Notes: generated from the letters alone by a model not told the origin. A DNA stretch of 64,000 nucleotides from Sva-07 sp963716235 (GCA_963716235.1 CAVQTE010000024.1:1-64000); one strand, 5' to 3'; shown: positions 8,206 to 17,297, counted from the first letter of the stretch. A program made the numbers and translations.

Positions 8206-9306
8206 ATGATCAAGAGCAAGAAGCTGCTCGCTATCGGCGTCCTCGCCGCGCTCGGCCTCGCCGCGTGTGGCAGCGACGACGACGCCAGCTCGACGAGCGA
8301 AGCCACCGAGACCGAGGCAACTGAGGCGCCGGACAGCACCGAGGCAACGACCGAGGGCACCGACGCCGCCGCCGAGGGCGACTGCAAGGTCGGCATCGTG
8401 TACGACATCACCGGCCGCGGCGACCGCTCGTTCAACGATGCAGCGGGTGCCGGCCTGGACAAGGCGGTCGAGGAGCTCGGCGTCATCGCCAGCGAGTCGA
8501 CCCCGACCGGTGACGGCGACCGCGCCCAGCGCGTCCAGGGCCTCGTCGACGAGGGCAACGGACTCGTCATCGGCGTCGGTTTCCTCTTCGCTGACACGAT
8601 GACCGAGGCCACCGCCAACAACCCTGACACCAGCTTCGGCATCATCGACTCCTTCGTCGACGCACCGAACATGGCGTCGCTCCTGTTCGCCGAGGAGCAG
8701 GGTTCGTTCCTCGTCGGCGCCGCCGCCGCGACCAAGAGCCAGACGGGCACGGTCGGCTTCATCGGTGGCGTCGAGAACGACCTCATCAAGAAGTTCGAGG
8801 CCGGCTACACCGCAGGTGCACAGGCCGTGAACCCCGACATCGAAGTGTTGGTCAACTACATCACGCAGCCGCCGGACTTCAGCGGCTTCAACGATGCAGC
8901 CAAGGGCAAGGAGATCGCCGCGTCGCAGTACCAGGCAGGCGCCGACGTGATCTACGCCGCCGCCGGTGGCTCGGGCCTCGGTGTGTTCGAGGCCGCTGCC
9001 GAAGCCGGTGAGCCCGGCACGGTGTGGGCAATCGGCGTCGACTCCGACCAGTACAACCTGGTGTCGCCGGAGCTGCAGCCGTACGTCCTCACCTCGATGC
9101 TGAAGAAGGTCGACGTTGCGACGTACGAGACCATCGCCGCCTACTGCGGTGGTACCTTCGCCGGTGGCGAGCAGACCTTCGACCTCGCTGCTGAAGGCGT
9201 CGGCTACTCCACCTCCGGTGGTTTCGTCGATGACATCGCTGCCGACCTCGACGCCTACAAGGAGCAGATCATCTCGGGCGAGGTCGAAGTCCCGACGGCT
9301 CCCTGA
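8206..9306 (+). CDS. BMP-family substrate-binding lipoprotein (nucleoside ABC transporter)
   Basis: A 366-residue solute-binding lipoprotein. It has a lipoprotein signal peptide (MIKSKKLLAIGVLAALGLAAC, lipobox LAAC at about residue 21), an acidic Ser/Thr/Glu linker, then a BMP domain (PF02608) from KVGIVYDITGRGDRSFND onward. BMP proteins typically bind purine nucleosides for import. AAGGGG at 8195-8200 supports the ATG at 8206. Downstream are the matching ATPase, two permeases and adenosine deaminases, making nucleoside uptake the likely job. A hairpin at 9360-9397, after the stop codon, probably keeps this component's mRNA in excess. Confidence 0.93.
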   Translation: MIKSKKLLAIGVLAALGLAACGSDDDASSTSEATETEATEAPDSTEATTEGTDAAAEGDCKVGIVYDITGRGDRSFNDAAGAGLDKAVEELGVIASESTPTGDGDRAQRVQGLVDEGNGLVIGVGFLFADTMTEATANNPDTSFGIIDSFVDAPNMASLLFAEEQGSFLVGAAAATKSQTGTVGFIGGVENDLIKKFEAGYTAGAQAVNPDIEVLVNYITQPPDFSGFNDAAKGKEIAASQYQAGADVIYAAAGGSGLGVFEAAAEAGEPGTVWAIGVDSDQYNLVSPELQPYVLTSMLKKVDVATYETIAAYCGGTFAGGEQTFDLAAEGVGYSTSGGFVDDIAADLDAYKEQIISGEVEVPTAP

Positions 9307-9359
9307 GCTGACATGAACTGACGACGGACACACCTCACGGTGTCGCCGTCGACACTTCG

Positions 9360-9397
9360 GACGATGCCCGTTCGGCTCACGCCGGGCGGGCATCGTC
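9360..9397 (+). terminator. Hairpin between binding protein and ATPase genes (attenuator candidate)
   Basis: GACGATGCCCG (9360-9370) pairs perfectly with CGGGCATCGTC (9387-9397), leaving a 16-base loop that can partly fold further. There is no T-run. In ABC operons such hairpins often reduce read-through or protect the upstream message, so that more binding protein than ATPase is made. Confidence 0.55.
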
Positions 9398-9465
9398 GCG
9401 TCCCGACGCATGATCAGCACCCGTGCCTTCCTCGCAACGTGCGCCGATCGACTAGAAATCACCCG

Positions 9466-11061
9466 ATGAGCGACGACGGGGCGAACTCCTCGACCAAGGG
9501 CACGGACCACAACGTCGACGAACACCGGCCGGACTTGACGCCGATCGTGATCCAGCTGACCGACATCGTGAAGCGATTTCCCGGCGTGGTCGCCAACGAC
9601 GGCGTCAACCTCACCGTCCGTGCGGGCAGCGTGCATGCCATCGTCGGCGAGAACGGCGCGGGCAAGTCAACGCTGATGAAGACGCTCTACGGAGCACACA
9701 AGGCCGACGAGGGCACCATCACGGTCAACGGCAAGGATGAGGTCTTCTCGTCACCGAAGGACGCCATCGCCGAGGGCATCGGGATGGTCTTCCAGGCGTT
9801 CATGCTGGCAGCCAACCTGACCGTCTGGGAGAACATCGTCCTCGGTCAGGAACCGGGCACGGCAGTGTCGCTCGACATCCGCTCCGCCCGCTCGCGGATC
9901 GCCGAGCTCGGCAAGCAGTACGGTCTGGAGGTCGACCCCGACGCCCTCATCTCCGAGCTCGGTGTCGGCGACAAACAGCGTGTGGAGATCCTCAAGGTGC
10001 TCTACCGCGGCGCCAAGATCCTGATCCTCGATGAACCCACCGCGGTGCTCGTACCCCAGGAGGTCGACGAGTTGTTCGCATCGCTCCGAGAACTCACCGC
10101 CCAGGGCGCGACGATCGTCTTCATCTCCCACAAGCTCGACGAAGTACTCAAGCACGCCGATGCGATCACCGTGATCCGCCAGGGCAAGACGGTCGCCGAG
10201 ATCCCCGATCCGAGCGCCGTCACCTCGCACCAACTCGCCGAGCTGATGGTCGGCAGCGAACTCCCGACGCCGGAGACCCGCGAGCGCACGGTCACCGACG
10301 TCGTCGCGATCGAGCTCCGAGAGCTCACGGTCGCCAACCCGGAGGCCGGAGCGCGCAACGTCGTCGACGACGTGAGCTTCACGGTGCACCGCGGCGAGAT
10401 CGTGGGCATCGCCGGAGTGGAAGGCAACGGCCAGAGCGAACTCGTCAAGGCCATCGTCGGGCTCACGGCATCGTCGGGCACGATTCTCGTCGACGGCGTC
10501 GACATCGCCCGGCTGTCGACCCGCGAACGGCGCGACAGCGGCATCGGGTACATCGCCGAGGACCGCCAGAAGGACGGCCTCGTGATGCCGTTCACCGTGT
10601 GGGAGAACGCGGCGCTCGGCCACCAGCATCGCCCGCCGTACGCGAAGGGTCCGTGGATGAACGTGGCGGGAGCCAAGAAGCAGACCGAGACGATCGTCGA
10701 CGAGTTCGACGTCCGGACCCCGAGCATCGACGTGCCCGCCTTCACACTCTCGGGCGGCAACCAGCAGAAACTCGTCGTCGGGCGGGAGATGACCGCGGAA
10801 CCCAAGGTGCTCATCGCCTCCCATCCGACACGGGGCGTCGACGTCGGCGCGCAGGCCGTGATCTGGGACATCCTGCGTGACGCCCGGGCAGCAGGACTCG
10901 GCACCGTGTTGATCTCGGCGGATCTCGAGGAACTGATCGGGTTGTCCGACCGTCTCCTCGTCATGCTGCGAGGGCAGGTGGTTGCGGAGGTCGACCCGGC
11001 GACGGTGACGCCGGCAGAACTCGGTTCGTACATGACCGGAGCGAAAGCGGGGGCACACTGA
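9466..11061 (+). CDS. ABC transporter ATP-binding protein, nucleoside/sugar type (two NBDs)
   Basis: A 531-residue protein with two nucleotide-binding domains, as in RbsA/NupA-type importers. The first has Walker A (GENGAGKST, near residue 62) and Walker B with LILDEPTAVL, but its signature reads ELGVGDKQR. The second has a degenerate Walker A (GVEGNGQSE), a good signature (LSGGNQQK) and the altered Walker B IASHPTRGVDVGA, typical of this subfamily, so one composite site probably hydrolyses ATP. It powers import with the two permeases that follow. The start is ATG 9466. The stop codon overlaps the next ATG by one base (TGATG). Confidence 0.95.
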   Translation: MSDDGANSSTKGTDHNVDEHRPDLTPIVIQLTDIVKRFPGVVANDGVNLTVRAGSVHAIVGENGAGKSTLMKTLYGAHKADEGTITVNGKDEVFSSPKDAIAEGIGMVFQAFMLAANLTVWENIVLGQEPGTAVSLDIRSARSRIAELGKQYGLEVDPDALISELGVGDKQRVEILKVLYRGAKILILDEPTAVLVPQEVDELFASLRELTAQGATIVFISHKLDEVLKHADAITVIRQGKTVAEIPDPSAVTSHQLAELMVGSELPTPETRERTVTDVVAIELRELTVANPEAGARNVVDDVSFTVHRGEIVGIAGVEGNGQSELVKAIVGLTASSGTILVDGVDIARLSTRERRDSGIGYIAEDRQKDGLVMPFTVWENAALGHQHRPPYAKGPWMNVAGAKKQTETIVDEFDVRTPSIDVPAFTLSGGNQQKLVVGREMTAEPKVLIASHPTRGVDVGAQAVIWDILRDARAAGLGTVLISADLEELIGLSDRLLVMLRGQVVAEVDPATVTPAELGSYMTGAKAGAH

Positions 11062-12206
11062 TGTTCGAACGGATCTGGCGAGCCTCGCTCGCGCCGCTCG
11101 TCGCGGCGGCTGTTGCGATCCTCATCTCGTCGCTCGCCCTCCTCATCTCGGGAAACGACCCGGTCGAGGCGTTCCGGGAGATGTGGAAGACGATCGACTC
11201 CACGCAGTCGGTCGTCATCATCGTCAACACCGCCGTTCCGTACTACATCGCCGGTGTGGCGGTCGCCATCGGCTTCAAGATGAACCTCTTCAACATCGGC
11301 TCGAACGGCCAGTACCTCCTTGCCGCCCTCGTCGCTGGGTGGGCCGGCGCCGAGGTGAGCCTGCCACCGCTGCTCCACGTGCCGTTCGTCTTCCTCGTCG
11401 CCGTCGCCGTCGGTGGCAGCTGGGCGCTCATCGCTGCGATCCTGAACGTCACCCGCAACGTCAACGTCGTCGTGGCGACGATCATGTTGAACTACATCGC
11501 CGTCGGGCTCGGGGCGTTCCTGCTCTCGGAGGTGTTCCGCGACAAGGAGAACGGCGGCCTCGTCGCCCAGACGAAGGTGATGCCGGAGTCGGCCCGACTG
11601 CCGTCGATGAACGGGATCATCGAACTGTTCGGCTTCAACTTCGCTCCCGGTGTCGAACTGTTCGGGTTTCTCCCCTTTGCGATCGCACTGGGGGTCGCCT
11701 ACCACGTCCTGCTCAACCGCAGCCTCTTCGGCTACGAGCTCCGCCTGTCCGGCATGAACCCCGACGCAGCGCTGTCCGCTGGTGTCAACCCCAAACGCAT
11801 GGTCCTCATCACGCTGTTCATGTCGGGCGCCGTCGCCGGAATGATCGGCCTGCCGTTCCTCCTGGCGGATCCGAGCTTCCTGAAGTACGGCGACGCATTC
11901 CCGACGACGATCGGATTCACCGGACTCGGGATCGCACTGCTCGGCCGCAACAACCCCGTGGGCATCGCGGCCGCGGCACTCGTGTGGGCCACGATCGAGC
12001 GAGCGACGCAGCGCCTCGGACCACTCGGCATCCCGCCCGAGATCGGCAAGATCATGCAGGGCACCTTCCTGCTCTCGGCCGTCATTGCGTACGAGGTCGT
12101 GCGCCGCCGCAACGACGCCGCTGCCGTTGCCGCCGCCGCAGCAGCGACACGAGACGAACGACCGCCGCCGCTCGCCCCGCAGATGCCGATCGGAGCCACG
12201 TCATGA
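11061..12206 (+). CDS. ABC transporter permease, first subunit (BPD_transp_2)
   Basis: A 381-residue inner-membrane permease with about eight to ten hydrophobic segments and the family region FKMNLFNIGSNGQYLLAALVA near the N-terminus. It matches NupB/YufP-like permeases of BMP-dependent nucleoside importers. The C-terminal tail is Ala-rich and cytoplasmic. It overlaps the ATPase stop by one base and the next permease by four bases (ATGA), so the three are translationally coupled. Confidence 0.94.
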   Translation: MFERIWRASLAPLVAAAVAILISSLALLISGNDPVEAFREMWKTIDSTQSVVIIVNTAVPYYIAGVAVAIGFKMNLFNIGSNGQYLLAALVAGWAGAEVSLPPLLHVPFVFLVAVAVGGSWALIAAILNVTRNVNVVVATIMLNYIAVGLGAFLLSEVFRDKENGGLVAQTKVMPESARLPSMNGIIELFGFNFAPGVELFGFLPFAIALGVAYHVLLNRSLFGYELRLSGMNPDAALSAGVNPKRMVLITLFMSGAVAGMIGLPFLLADPSFLKYGDAFPTTIGFTGLGIALLGRNNPVGIAAAALVWATIERATQRLGPLGIPPEIGKIMQGTFLLSAVIAYEVVRRRNDAAAVAAAAAATRDERPPPLAPQMPIGATS

Positions 12207-13495
12207 CGACCACGGTCGAGACAACACCAGCCGAGACCGCCGACCGGCCGTCGTCCTTCCATTCGACGCGCTGGCGGATCTTCGCCCTGGTCATGATCGG
12301 GATCGCGGTGATGTCGACGGCGCGCCTCATCGCCGACAACTCCGACCTCACCTCCAGCGGCACCGTCGGCGCCGGCCTGCGAACCGCGGCACCGATCGCT
12401 CTCGCTGGCCTCGCCGGACTGGTTGCCGAACGAAGCGGCACGATCAACATCGGCATCGAGGGCATGATGGTGATGGGCACCATTTTCGCCGGTTGGTGGG
12501 GCTGGGAGTTCGGACCTTGGATGGCGCTCCTCGGCGGCATCGTGGGCGGGATGCTCTTCGGGTTGCTGATGAGCCTCGCCACGACGACGTTCGGTGTCAA
12601 CCACATCGTCGCCGGTGTGGCCATCAACCTGCTTGCTCCCGGAATCGCGCGATTCATGGCAAGCGAGCTCTTCGTCGGCGTGCAAGGCGGATCGGTCACG
12701 TCATCGCCCGGCAACTCGGGTGACATCGGCGCCTTCACGGTCCCGTTCCTGTCGGGCGGTGACGTCTTCGGCTGGCAGAGTCCCGACACACTCGGATGGC
12801 TCGAGGAGCGGGGTTGGTTCATCATCGCCGACGCCGCCGGGTTGGTGAGAGGCCTGACGACCGCGGTGACCTGGGACGTCCTCATCACCATGGCGCTCTT
12901 CTTCGGGATCACCTACCTGCTCTGGCACATGCGGATCGGCCTGCGGCTGCGGTTCTCCGGTGAACGTCCGTCGGCCGCCGACTCGCTCGGCGTGTCCGTC
13001 CACAAGATGCGCTACATCGGCATGCTGATGTCGGGTGCATTCGCCGGGATGGGTGGCGCCGTGCTCGTGTTGTTCTCCAACCGCTACCAGGAGAACCAGG
13101 TCGCCGGCCGTGGCTTCCTCGGCCTCGCCACGATGATCTTCGGCAACTGGATGCCCGCCGGCACCGCCATCGGCGCCGGCTTGTTCGGCTATGCCCAGGG
13201 CATCACATTGCGCACGAACCCCGGTGATCTCGTCCGAACCCTCCTGCTGGCCGCGGCGATCGCACTCGTCCTGCTCGTGCTCTGGATGCTCGTCCAGCGC
13301 AGCTACGCACCTGCCGGGACGGTCGCCGTGTTCGCGGCCGTCACGCTCTGGGCGTACTTCGTTGCGCAGTCCCCGAACAACCAGCTCGTGTTCGTCACCC
13401 CGTACGTCGTGACACTGATCGCCGTGTCCATCGGAGCGCAACGACTGAGGCCGCCCGCAGAGGAAGGCATCCCCTGGTTCAAGGGGATGCAATAG
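12203..13495 (+). CDS. ABC transporter permease, second subunit (BPD_transp_2)
   Basis: A 430-residue permease paralogous to the preceding one (NupC/YufQ-like). The conserved GLVAERSGTINIGIEGMMVM segment is near residue 75, and three extra hydrophobic segments after about residue 350 make it longer than usual. It pairs with the first permease to form the channel. The ATG overlaps the upstream stop (ATGA). An eight-base-pair hairpin lies within its last codons (13467-13490). Confidence 0.94.
   Translation: MTTTVETTPAETADRPSSFHSTRWRIFALVMIGIAVMSTARLIADNSDLTSSGTVGAGLRTAAPIALAGLAGLVAERSGTINIGIEGMMVMGTIFAGWWGWEFGPWMALLGGIVGGMLFGLLMSLATTTFGVNHIVAGVAINLLAPGIARFMASELFVGVQGGSVTSSPGNSGDIGAFTVPFLSGGDVFGWQSPDTLGWLEERGWFIIADAAGLVRGLTTAVTWDVLITMALFFGITYLLWHMRIGLRLRFSGERPSAADSLGVSVHKMRYIGMLMSGAFAGMGGAVLVLFSNRYQENQVAGRGFLGLATMIFGNWMPAGTAIGAGLFGYAQGITLRTNPGDLVRTLLLAAAIALVLLVLWMLVQRSYAPAGTVAVFAAVTLWAYFVAQSPNNQLVFVTPYVVTLIAVSIGAQRLRPPAEEGIPWFKGMQ
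13467..13490 (+). terminator. Short hairpin at the 3' end of the permease gene
   Basis: GCATCCCC (13467-13474) and GGGGATGC (13483-13490) are perfect complements around an eight-base loop, ending just before the TAG stop codon. No T-tract follows and the next gene starts 21 bases after the stop, so this is at most a partial attenuator between transporter and deaminase genes. Confidence 0.3.
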
Positions 13496-13516
13496 GGCGC
13501 AGCCGGGCAGTCGACG

Positions 13517-14593
13517 ATGACCATCTCGATCGAACAGGCTCAGCACCTGCCCAAGGTGCTCCTGCACGATCATCTCGACGGCGGTCTACGCGTGTCGACG
13601 ATCCTCGAGCTGGCGGATTCGATCGGTTGGACGCTGCCGGCGACCGACCCGGACGATCTGCAGGCGTGGTTCACCCGCGGCGCCGAGACCGGCGACCTGC
13701 TGCAGTACCTGGCCACCTTCGAGCACACGCTCGGCGTGATGCAGACCGCGGACTCGATCGAGCGGGTTGCATACGAGGCCGCCGTCGATCTGGCTGCTGA
13801 CGGCGTTGTATACGCCGAGGTGCGGTTCGCGCCGGAGCTGCATCAGCAGCAGGGCCTCGCCCTGGAGACCGTGGTCGAAGCGGTGACGTCCGGGTTCCGG
13901 CGAGGCGAACTCGACTCGGGCTCGACGATCACGGTGAACGCGATCTGCTGTGCGATGCGAACCGAACACCGATCGCTGGAGATCGCCCAGCTCGTGGATC
14001 GGTTGCGTTCCTGGGACGACAAGGTCGTCGCCTTCGACCTCGCCGGCGCCGAGACAGGGTTTCCGCCGTCACTCCATGCCGAGGCACTGACGTTCGCCCG
14101 AGGTGCGCTCCTGAACATCACGATCCACGCGAGCGAACCACCGGACCTCGAGCTCATCTCCGACGCGCTGAGTCACGGCGCCCATCGGATCGGCCACGGC
14201 GTTCGGCTACGGGCCGACACGAGCCTCGTCGATCCGGACCGATCGACCGACGAACTGATCCTCGGCCCGCTCGCCCAGTACGTGCTCGACCACCAGATCC
14301 ACCTGGAGATGGCGCCGACCTGCAACGTGCAGATCGGCGCGGTGCCGAGCGTCGCCGATCACCCGGTCGGACCGTTCCTTCGCGCCGGGTTCAGCGTGGG
14401 GCTGAACACCGACAACCGGCTGATGAGCAACGTCTGCCCGTCGAGTGAGCTCCACACCGTCGCGATCGCGCACGACCTGTCGCTCGCCGAGGCCGAGCAG
14501 CTCGCCGTCAGGGCGATGATGGCGTCGTTCGCCCCGATGGACACCCGCCGCCGGATCGTCGCCGACACCATCCGCCCTGCGTACGCGCTGTAA
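13517..14593 (+). CDS. add: Adenosine deaminase-family protein, copy 1
   Basis: A 358-residue zinc-dependent deaminase of the ADA fold, predicted to convert adenosine or deoxyadenosine to inosine. It has HDHLDGG (His17, His19), a third metal His and the catalytic Glu in HASE (204-207; the family consensus is HAGE), GHGVRL, and NTDN near the C-terminus. It is roughly half identical to copy 2 at 15537. It lies 21 bases after the permease, so imported nucleosides can be used at once. The stop codon TAA is inside a perfect palindrome (14589-14621). The Gly-to-Ser change in HASE could alter substrate preference. Confidence 0.9.
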   Translation: MTISIEQAQHLPKVLLHDHLDGGLRVSTILELADSIGWTLPATDPDDLQAWFTRGAETGDLLQYLATFEHTLGVMQTADSIERVAYEAAVDLAADGVVYAEVRFAPELHQQQGLALETVVEAVTSGFRRGELDSGSTITVNAICCAMRTEHRSLEIAQLVDRLRSWDDKVVAFDLAGAETGFPPSLHAEALTFARGALLNITIHASEPPDLELISDALSHGAHRIGHGVRLRADTSLVDPDRSTDELILGPLAQYVLDHQIHLEMAPTCNVQIGAVPSVADHPVGPFLRAGFSVGLNTDNRLMSNVCPSSELHTVAIAHDLSLAEAEQLAVRAMMASFAPMDTRRRIVADTIRPAYAL

Positions 14594-14621
14594 CGATTGG
14601 TGTCAGACACCAATCGTTACA
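14589..14621. repeat. REP-like palindrome, copy 1 (perfect 16-bp arms)
   Basis: TGTAACGATTGGTGTC and GACACCAATCGTTACA are exact reverse complements around a single A. The same element flanks the RAYT gene at 17261-17297 and 18129-18167. The TAA at 14591-14593 inside the left arm is the stop codon of the upstream deaminase gene. It may act as a terminator and as a transposase recognition element. Confidence 0.9.
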
Positions 14622-14637
14622 TCGCTACGATCGTGTG

Positions 14638-15504
14638 GTGCTCCGTCGAGATCAGGTTGCTGCGTACGAAGCCGACGGATTTCTCGTCCTGCCCGGCTTC
14701 GTATCGGTCGATGCGTGCCGACGACTCCGGACCCGAGCCCTGGAGATCGTCACCGCGTGGGAACCATCGGACGAACGGTCCGTGTTCACCACGAACGAGC
14801 AGGAACGCATCTCCAATGGTGAGTTCCTGTCGAGCGGATCAGGCACCTGGTGCTTCTTCGAAGAGGAGGCGTTCGGACCCGACGGCGAGATGACGCAGCC
14901 AAAGGAACTGAGCATCAACAAGATCGGTCATGCCCAACACGACCTCGACGACGAGTTCGAGACCTTCGCCTACAACCCCGATGTCGCCGAGGTCGCTGCC
15001 GACATCGGACTGGCCGACGCCCTGGCCCTGCAGTCGATGTACATTTTCAAGCAGCCGCGCATCGGTGGCGAGGTGGGATGCCATCAGGATGCGACGTTCC
15101 TCTACACCGATCCGATGACGGTCACCGGGTTCTGGTTCGCGATCGAGGACGCCACGCTCGACAACGGATGCCTGTGGGCCGAACCAGGAGGACACCAAGG
15201 GCCGCTGCGCCAGGTGTTCAAGCGCAACGCCACCGACGACGGGACCGTCTTCGAACGACTCGACGCGACGCCGATGCCCGAAGCACCGCCGATCGGCGAA
15301 ACGCTCGTGCCGCTCGAAGTGAGCGCCGGCACGATGGTCGTCCTGCACGGACGCCTGCCGCACTGGAGTGGCGTCAACCGGTCCGGTGCGAGTCGCCACG
15401 CCTACTCACTGCACTGCATCTCGGCTTCGGCTGACTATCCGGCATGGAACTGGCTGCAACGTCCCGACGACATGCCATTGCGGGCCCTCTCGGCCGGCCG
15501 ATGA
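14638..15504 (+). CDS. Phytanoyl-CoA dioxygenase (PhyH) family protein
   Basis: A 288-residue Fe(II)/2-oxoglutarate-dependent oxygenase. The iron-binding HxD is in GCHQDATFL and the distal His in RLPHWSGVNRS, followed by an Arg (SRHAYSLH) that should bind 2-oxoglutarate. PhyH-like enzymes hydroxylate varied small molecules, so substrate is unknown. It is sandwiched between two adenosine deaminases, which is unusual and hints at a modified nucleoside, but a -10-like TACGAT at 14626-14631 suggests it also has its own promoter. The start is GTG 14638, six bases from that hexamer; GTG 14635 is the alternative. Confidence 0.88.
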   Translation: MLRRDQVAAYEADGFLVLPGFVSVDACRRLRTRALEIVTAWEPSDERSVFTTNEQERISNGEFLSSGSGTWCFFEEEAFGPDGEMTQPKELSINKIGHAQHDLDDEFETFAYNPDVAEVAADIGLADALALQSMYIFKQPRIGGEVGCHQDATFLYTDPMTVTGFWFAIEDATLDNGCLWAEPGGHQGPLRQVFKRNATDDGTVFERLDATPMPEAPPIGETLVPLEVSAGTMVVLHGRLPHWSGVNRSGASRHAYSLHCISASADYPAWNWLQRPDDMPLRALSAGR

Positions 15505-15536
15505 GACACCCTCATCGCGCTCGGTAGCGTGTGGCC

Positions 15537-16625
15537 ATGTCACTGGCCGAACTCATCCAACGGGCGCCCAAGGCACTGCTCCACGACCACCTCGACGGGG
15601 GCGTCCGGCCCCGCACCGTCATCGAGCTCGCGCAGGAGTACGGCTACAAGGATCTGCCGACGACCGACGTCGACGACCTCGCCACGTGGTTCAACCGGGG
15701 GGCGAAGCGCAACGACCTCGTGCTCTACCTCGAGACCTTCGCCCACACGGTCGGCGTGATGCAGGATCGTGACGCGATCGAGCGCGTCGCGTACGAGTGC
15801 GCCCACGACCTGGCCGCCGACGGTGTGGTGTACGCCGAGGTGCGCTTCGCCCCGGAGCTCAGCACCGAGAAGGGCCTCACGCTCGACGAGGTGATGGAGG
15901 CGGTGCTCGAGGGATTCCGTCGGGGGTCCGCCGACACCGACCTCACGATCTACGCCATTGCCTCGGCGATGCGGACGGCAGCCAGAAGTCTGGAGATCGC
16001 GGAGTTGGCGGTTCGATATCGCGACGCCGGCGTCGTCGGTTTCGACATCGCCGGCGCCGAGGCCGGGTACCCGCCGTCGCGCCACCTCGACGCATTCCAG
16101 TACGTGAACCGCGAGAACTTCCATTCGACCATCCATGCCGGTGAGGCATTCGGCCTCCCGTCGATCTGGGAGGCGGTGCAGTTCTGCGGCGCCGAACGCT
16201 TGGGTCACGGGGTGCGCATCGTCGACGACATCGACCCGGGCGACGGTCTCGGCACGGAGAAGCTCGGCCGGCTCGCCACCTACATCCGCGATCGGCGTAT
16301 CCCGTTGGAACTGTGCCCGACGTCGAACGTGAACACCGGCGTCGTGCCATCGATCGCCGACCACCCGATCGGCATGCTGCGCCGCTTGCGTTTCCGCGTG
16401 ACGGTCAACACCGACAACCGGCTGATGAGCAATACGTCGATGACCGAGGAGATGCTCAAGCTCGCCGAGGCGTTCGAGTGGGGCCTCGACGACTTCGAGT
16501 GGCTGACGGTGAACGCCATGAAGTCGTCCTTCGCTCCGTTCCCCGAACGGCTGAAGCTGATCAACGGCGTCATCAAGCCCCGGTATTCGATCCTCAAGAG
16601 CGAACTGTCGCTCGGGGTGGCCTGA
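15537..16625 (+). CDS. add: Adenosine deaminase, copy 2
   Basis: A 362-residue adenosine deaminase with all family motifs: HDHLDGG near the N-terminus, HAGE near residue 200 (metal His and catalytic Glu), GHGVRIV, and NTDN near the C-terminus, a form common in actinobacterial members. It should deaminate adenosine to inosine in purine salvage. TAGCGT at 15525-15530, six bases before the ATG, indicates a leaderless transcript. The upp gene follows after a single base, so the two are co-transcribed. Compared with copy 1 it keeps the canonical Gly in HAGE. Confidence 0.94.
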   Translation: MSLAELIQRAPKALLHDHLDGGVRPRTVIELAQEYGYKDLPTTDVDDLATWFNRGAKRNDLVLYLETFAHTVGVMQDRDAIERVAYECAHDLAADGVVYAEVRFAPELSTEKGLTLDEVMEAVLEGFRRGSADTDLTIYAIASAMRTAARSLEIAELAVRYRDAGVVGFDIAGAEAGYPPSRHLDAFQYVNRENFHSTIHAGEAFGLPSIWEAVQFCGAERLGHGVRIVDDIDPGDGLGTEKLGRLATYIRDRRIPLELCPTSNVNTGVVPSIADHPIGMLRRLRFRVTVNTDNRLMSNTSMTEEMLKLAEAFEWGLDDFEWLTVNAMKSSFAPFPERLKLINGVIKPRYSILKSELSLGVA

Positions 16626-16626
16626 C

Positions 16627-17262
16627 ATGGCGATCGAAACGACGCTCGTCGATCATCCGGTGTGCACCGATGCGCTCGCTCAGATCCGTGACCGTGACAC
16701 GCCCAACGCACTGTTCCGACAGAACCTCGAACGCATCGGCGGGCTCCTGATCGCCGAGGCGACCAAGAACCTGCCGACGGTCGACGGCACCGTCGAGACG
16801 CCCCTCACCACCGCTCCGGCTCGTCGCATCGCCGTACAGCCGGTGGTCGTACCCATCCTTCGCGCAGGGCTCGGGTTCGTCGGGCCGGCGCAGGAGCTGC
16901 TGCCGAACGCCGACATCGGGTTCATCGGCATGGCGCGGAACGAGGAGACCCATCAGCCCGAGCCGTACGTCAACAAGCTGCCCGAATCGCTCGCCGGTCG
17001 CCCCGTGATCGTGCTCGACCCGATGCTCGCCACCGGTGGGTCGTTGATCAGCGCGGTCGAACTGCTGCTGGCGCGTGGCGCTCCGACGCCGATCACGGTC
17101 GTGTGCGCCCTCGCCGCGCCGGAGGGAATCGCTGCCCTCGAAGCTGCGGGGTTGTCGATCCATCTCGTCACCGCCGCCATCGACGACCACCTGAACGAGC
17201 GGGCCTTCATCGTCCCCGGCCTCGGTGACGCCGGCGACCGCCAATTCGGCACCCCCGCCTGA
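16627..17262 (+). CDS. upp: Uracil phosphoribosyltransferase
   Basis: Converts uracil and PRPP to UMP. The 211-residue length is normal. The PRPP-binding loop VIVLDPMLATGGS is near residues 125-137 and the uracil-binding C-terminus (FIVPGLGDAGDRQFGT) is intact. It follows adenosine deaminase directly, completing a purine and pyrimidine salvage set behind the nucleoside importer. Its TGA stop overlaps the edge of the palindrome at 17261-17297. Confidence 0.96.
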   Translation: MAIETTLVDHPVCTDALAQIRDRDTPNALFRQNLERIGGLLIAEATKNLPTVDGTVETPLTTAPARRIAVQPVVVPILRAGLGFVGPAQELLPNADIGFIGMARNEETHQPEPYVNKLPESLAGRPVIVLDPMLATGGSLISAVELLLARGAPTPITVVCALAAPEGIAALEAAGLSIHLVTAAIDDHLNERAFIVPGLGDAGDRQFGTPA

Positions 17263-17297
17263 TGTAACGATTGGTGTCAGACACCAATCGTTACATC
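17261..17297. repeat. REP-like palindrome, copy 2 (perfect 18-bp arms)
   Basis: The copy 1 sequence extended by GA/TC: arms begin GATGTAACGATTGG and are perfect around a central A (17279). It overlaps the last two bases of the upp stop codon and lies 35 bases upstream of the transposase start. It is the left border of the RAYT unit. Confidence 0.9.

Noticed and set aside
7789..9636. A 615-codon open frame antisense to the BMP lipoprotein gene
   Set aside because: High GC makes long antisense frames common. Its translation is low-complexity Arg/Gly/Asp/Val-rich without domain features, while the opposite strand has a clear lipoprotein with signal peptide and BMP motifs.
9466..11061. Degenerate second nucleotide site of the ABC ATPase as a sign of decay
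   Set aside because: Altered Walker A and B in the second half are normal for nucleoside/sugar importers of this type.
11183..13495. A 770-codon open frame spanning both permeases
   Set aside because: Only its second half (from 12203) is a real permease; the first half is an out-of-frame shadow of the first permease and is Arg-rich.
13517..14593. NTDN in place of NTDD as evidence of an inactive deaminase
   Set aside because: Both deaminases here have NTDN and it is common in actinobacterial members; the metal ligands and catalytic Glu are present.
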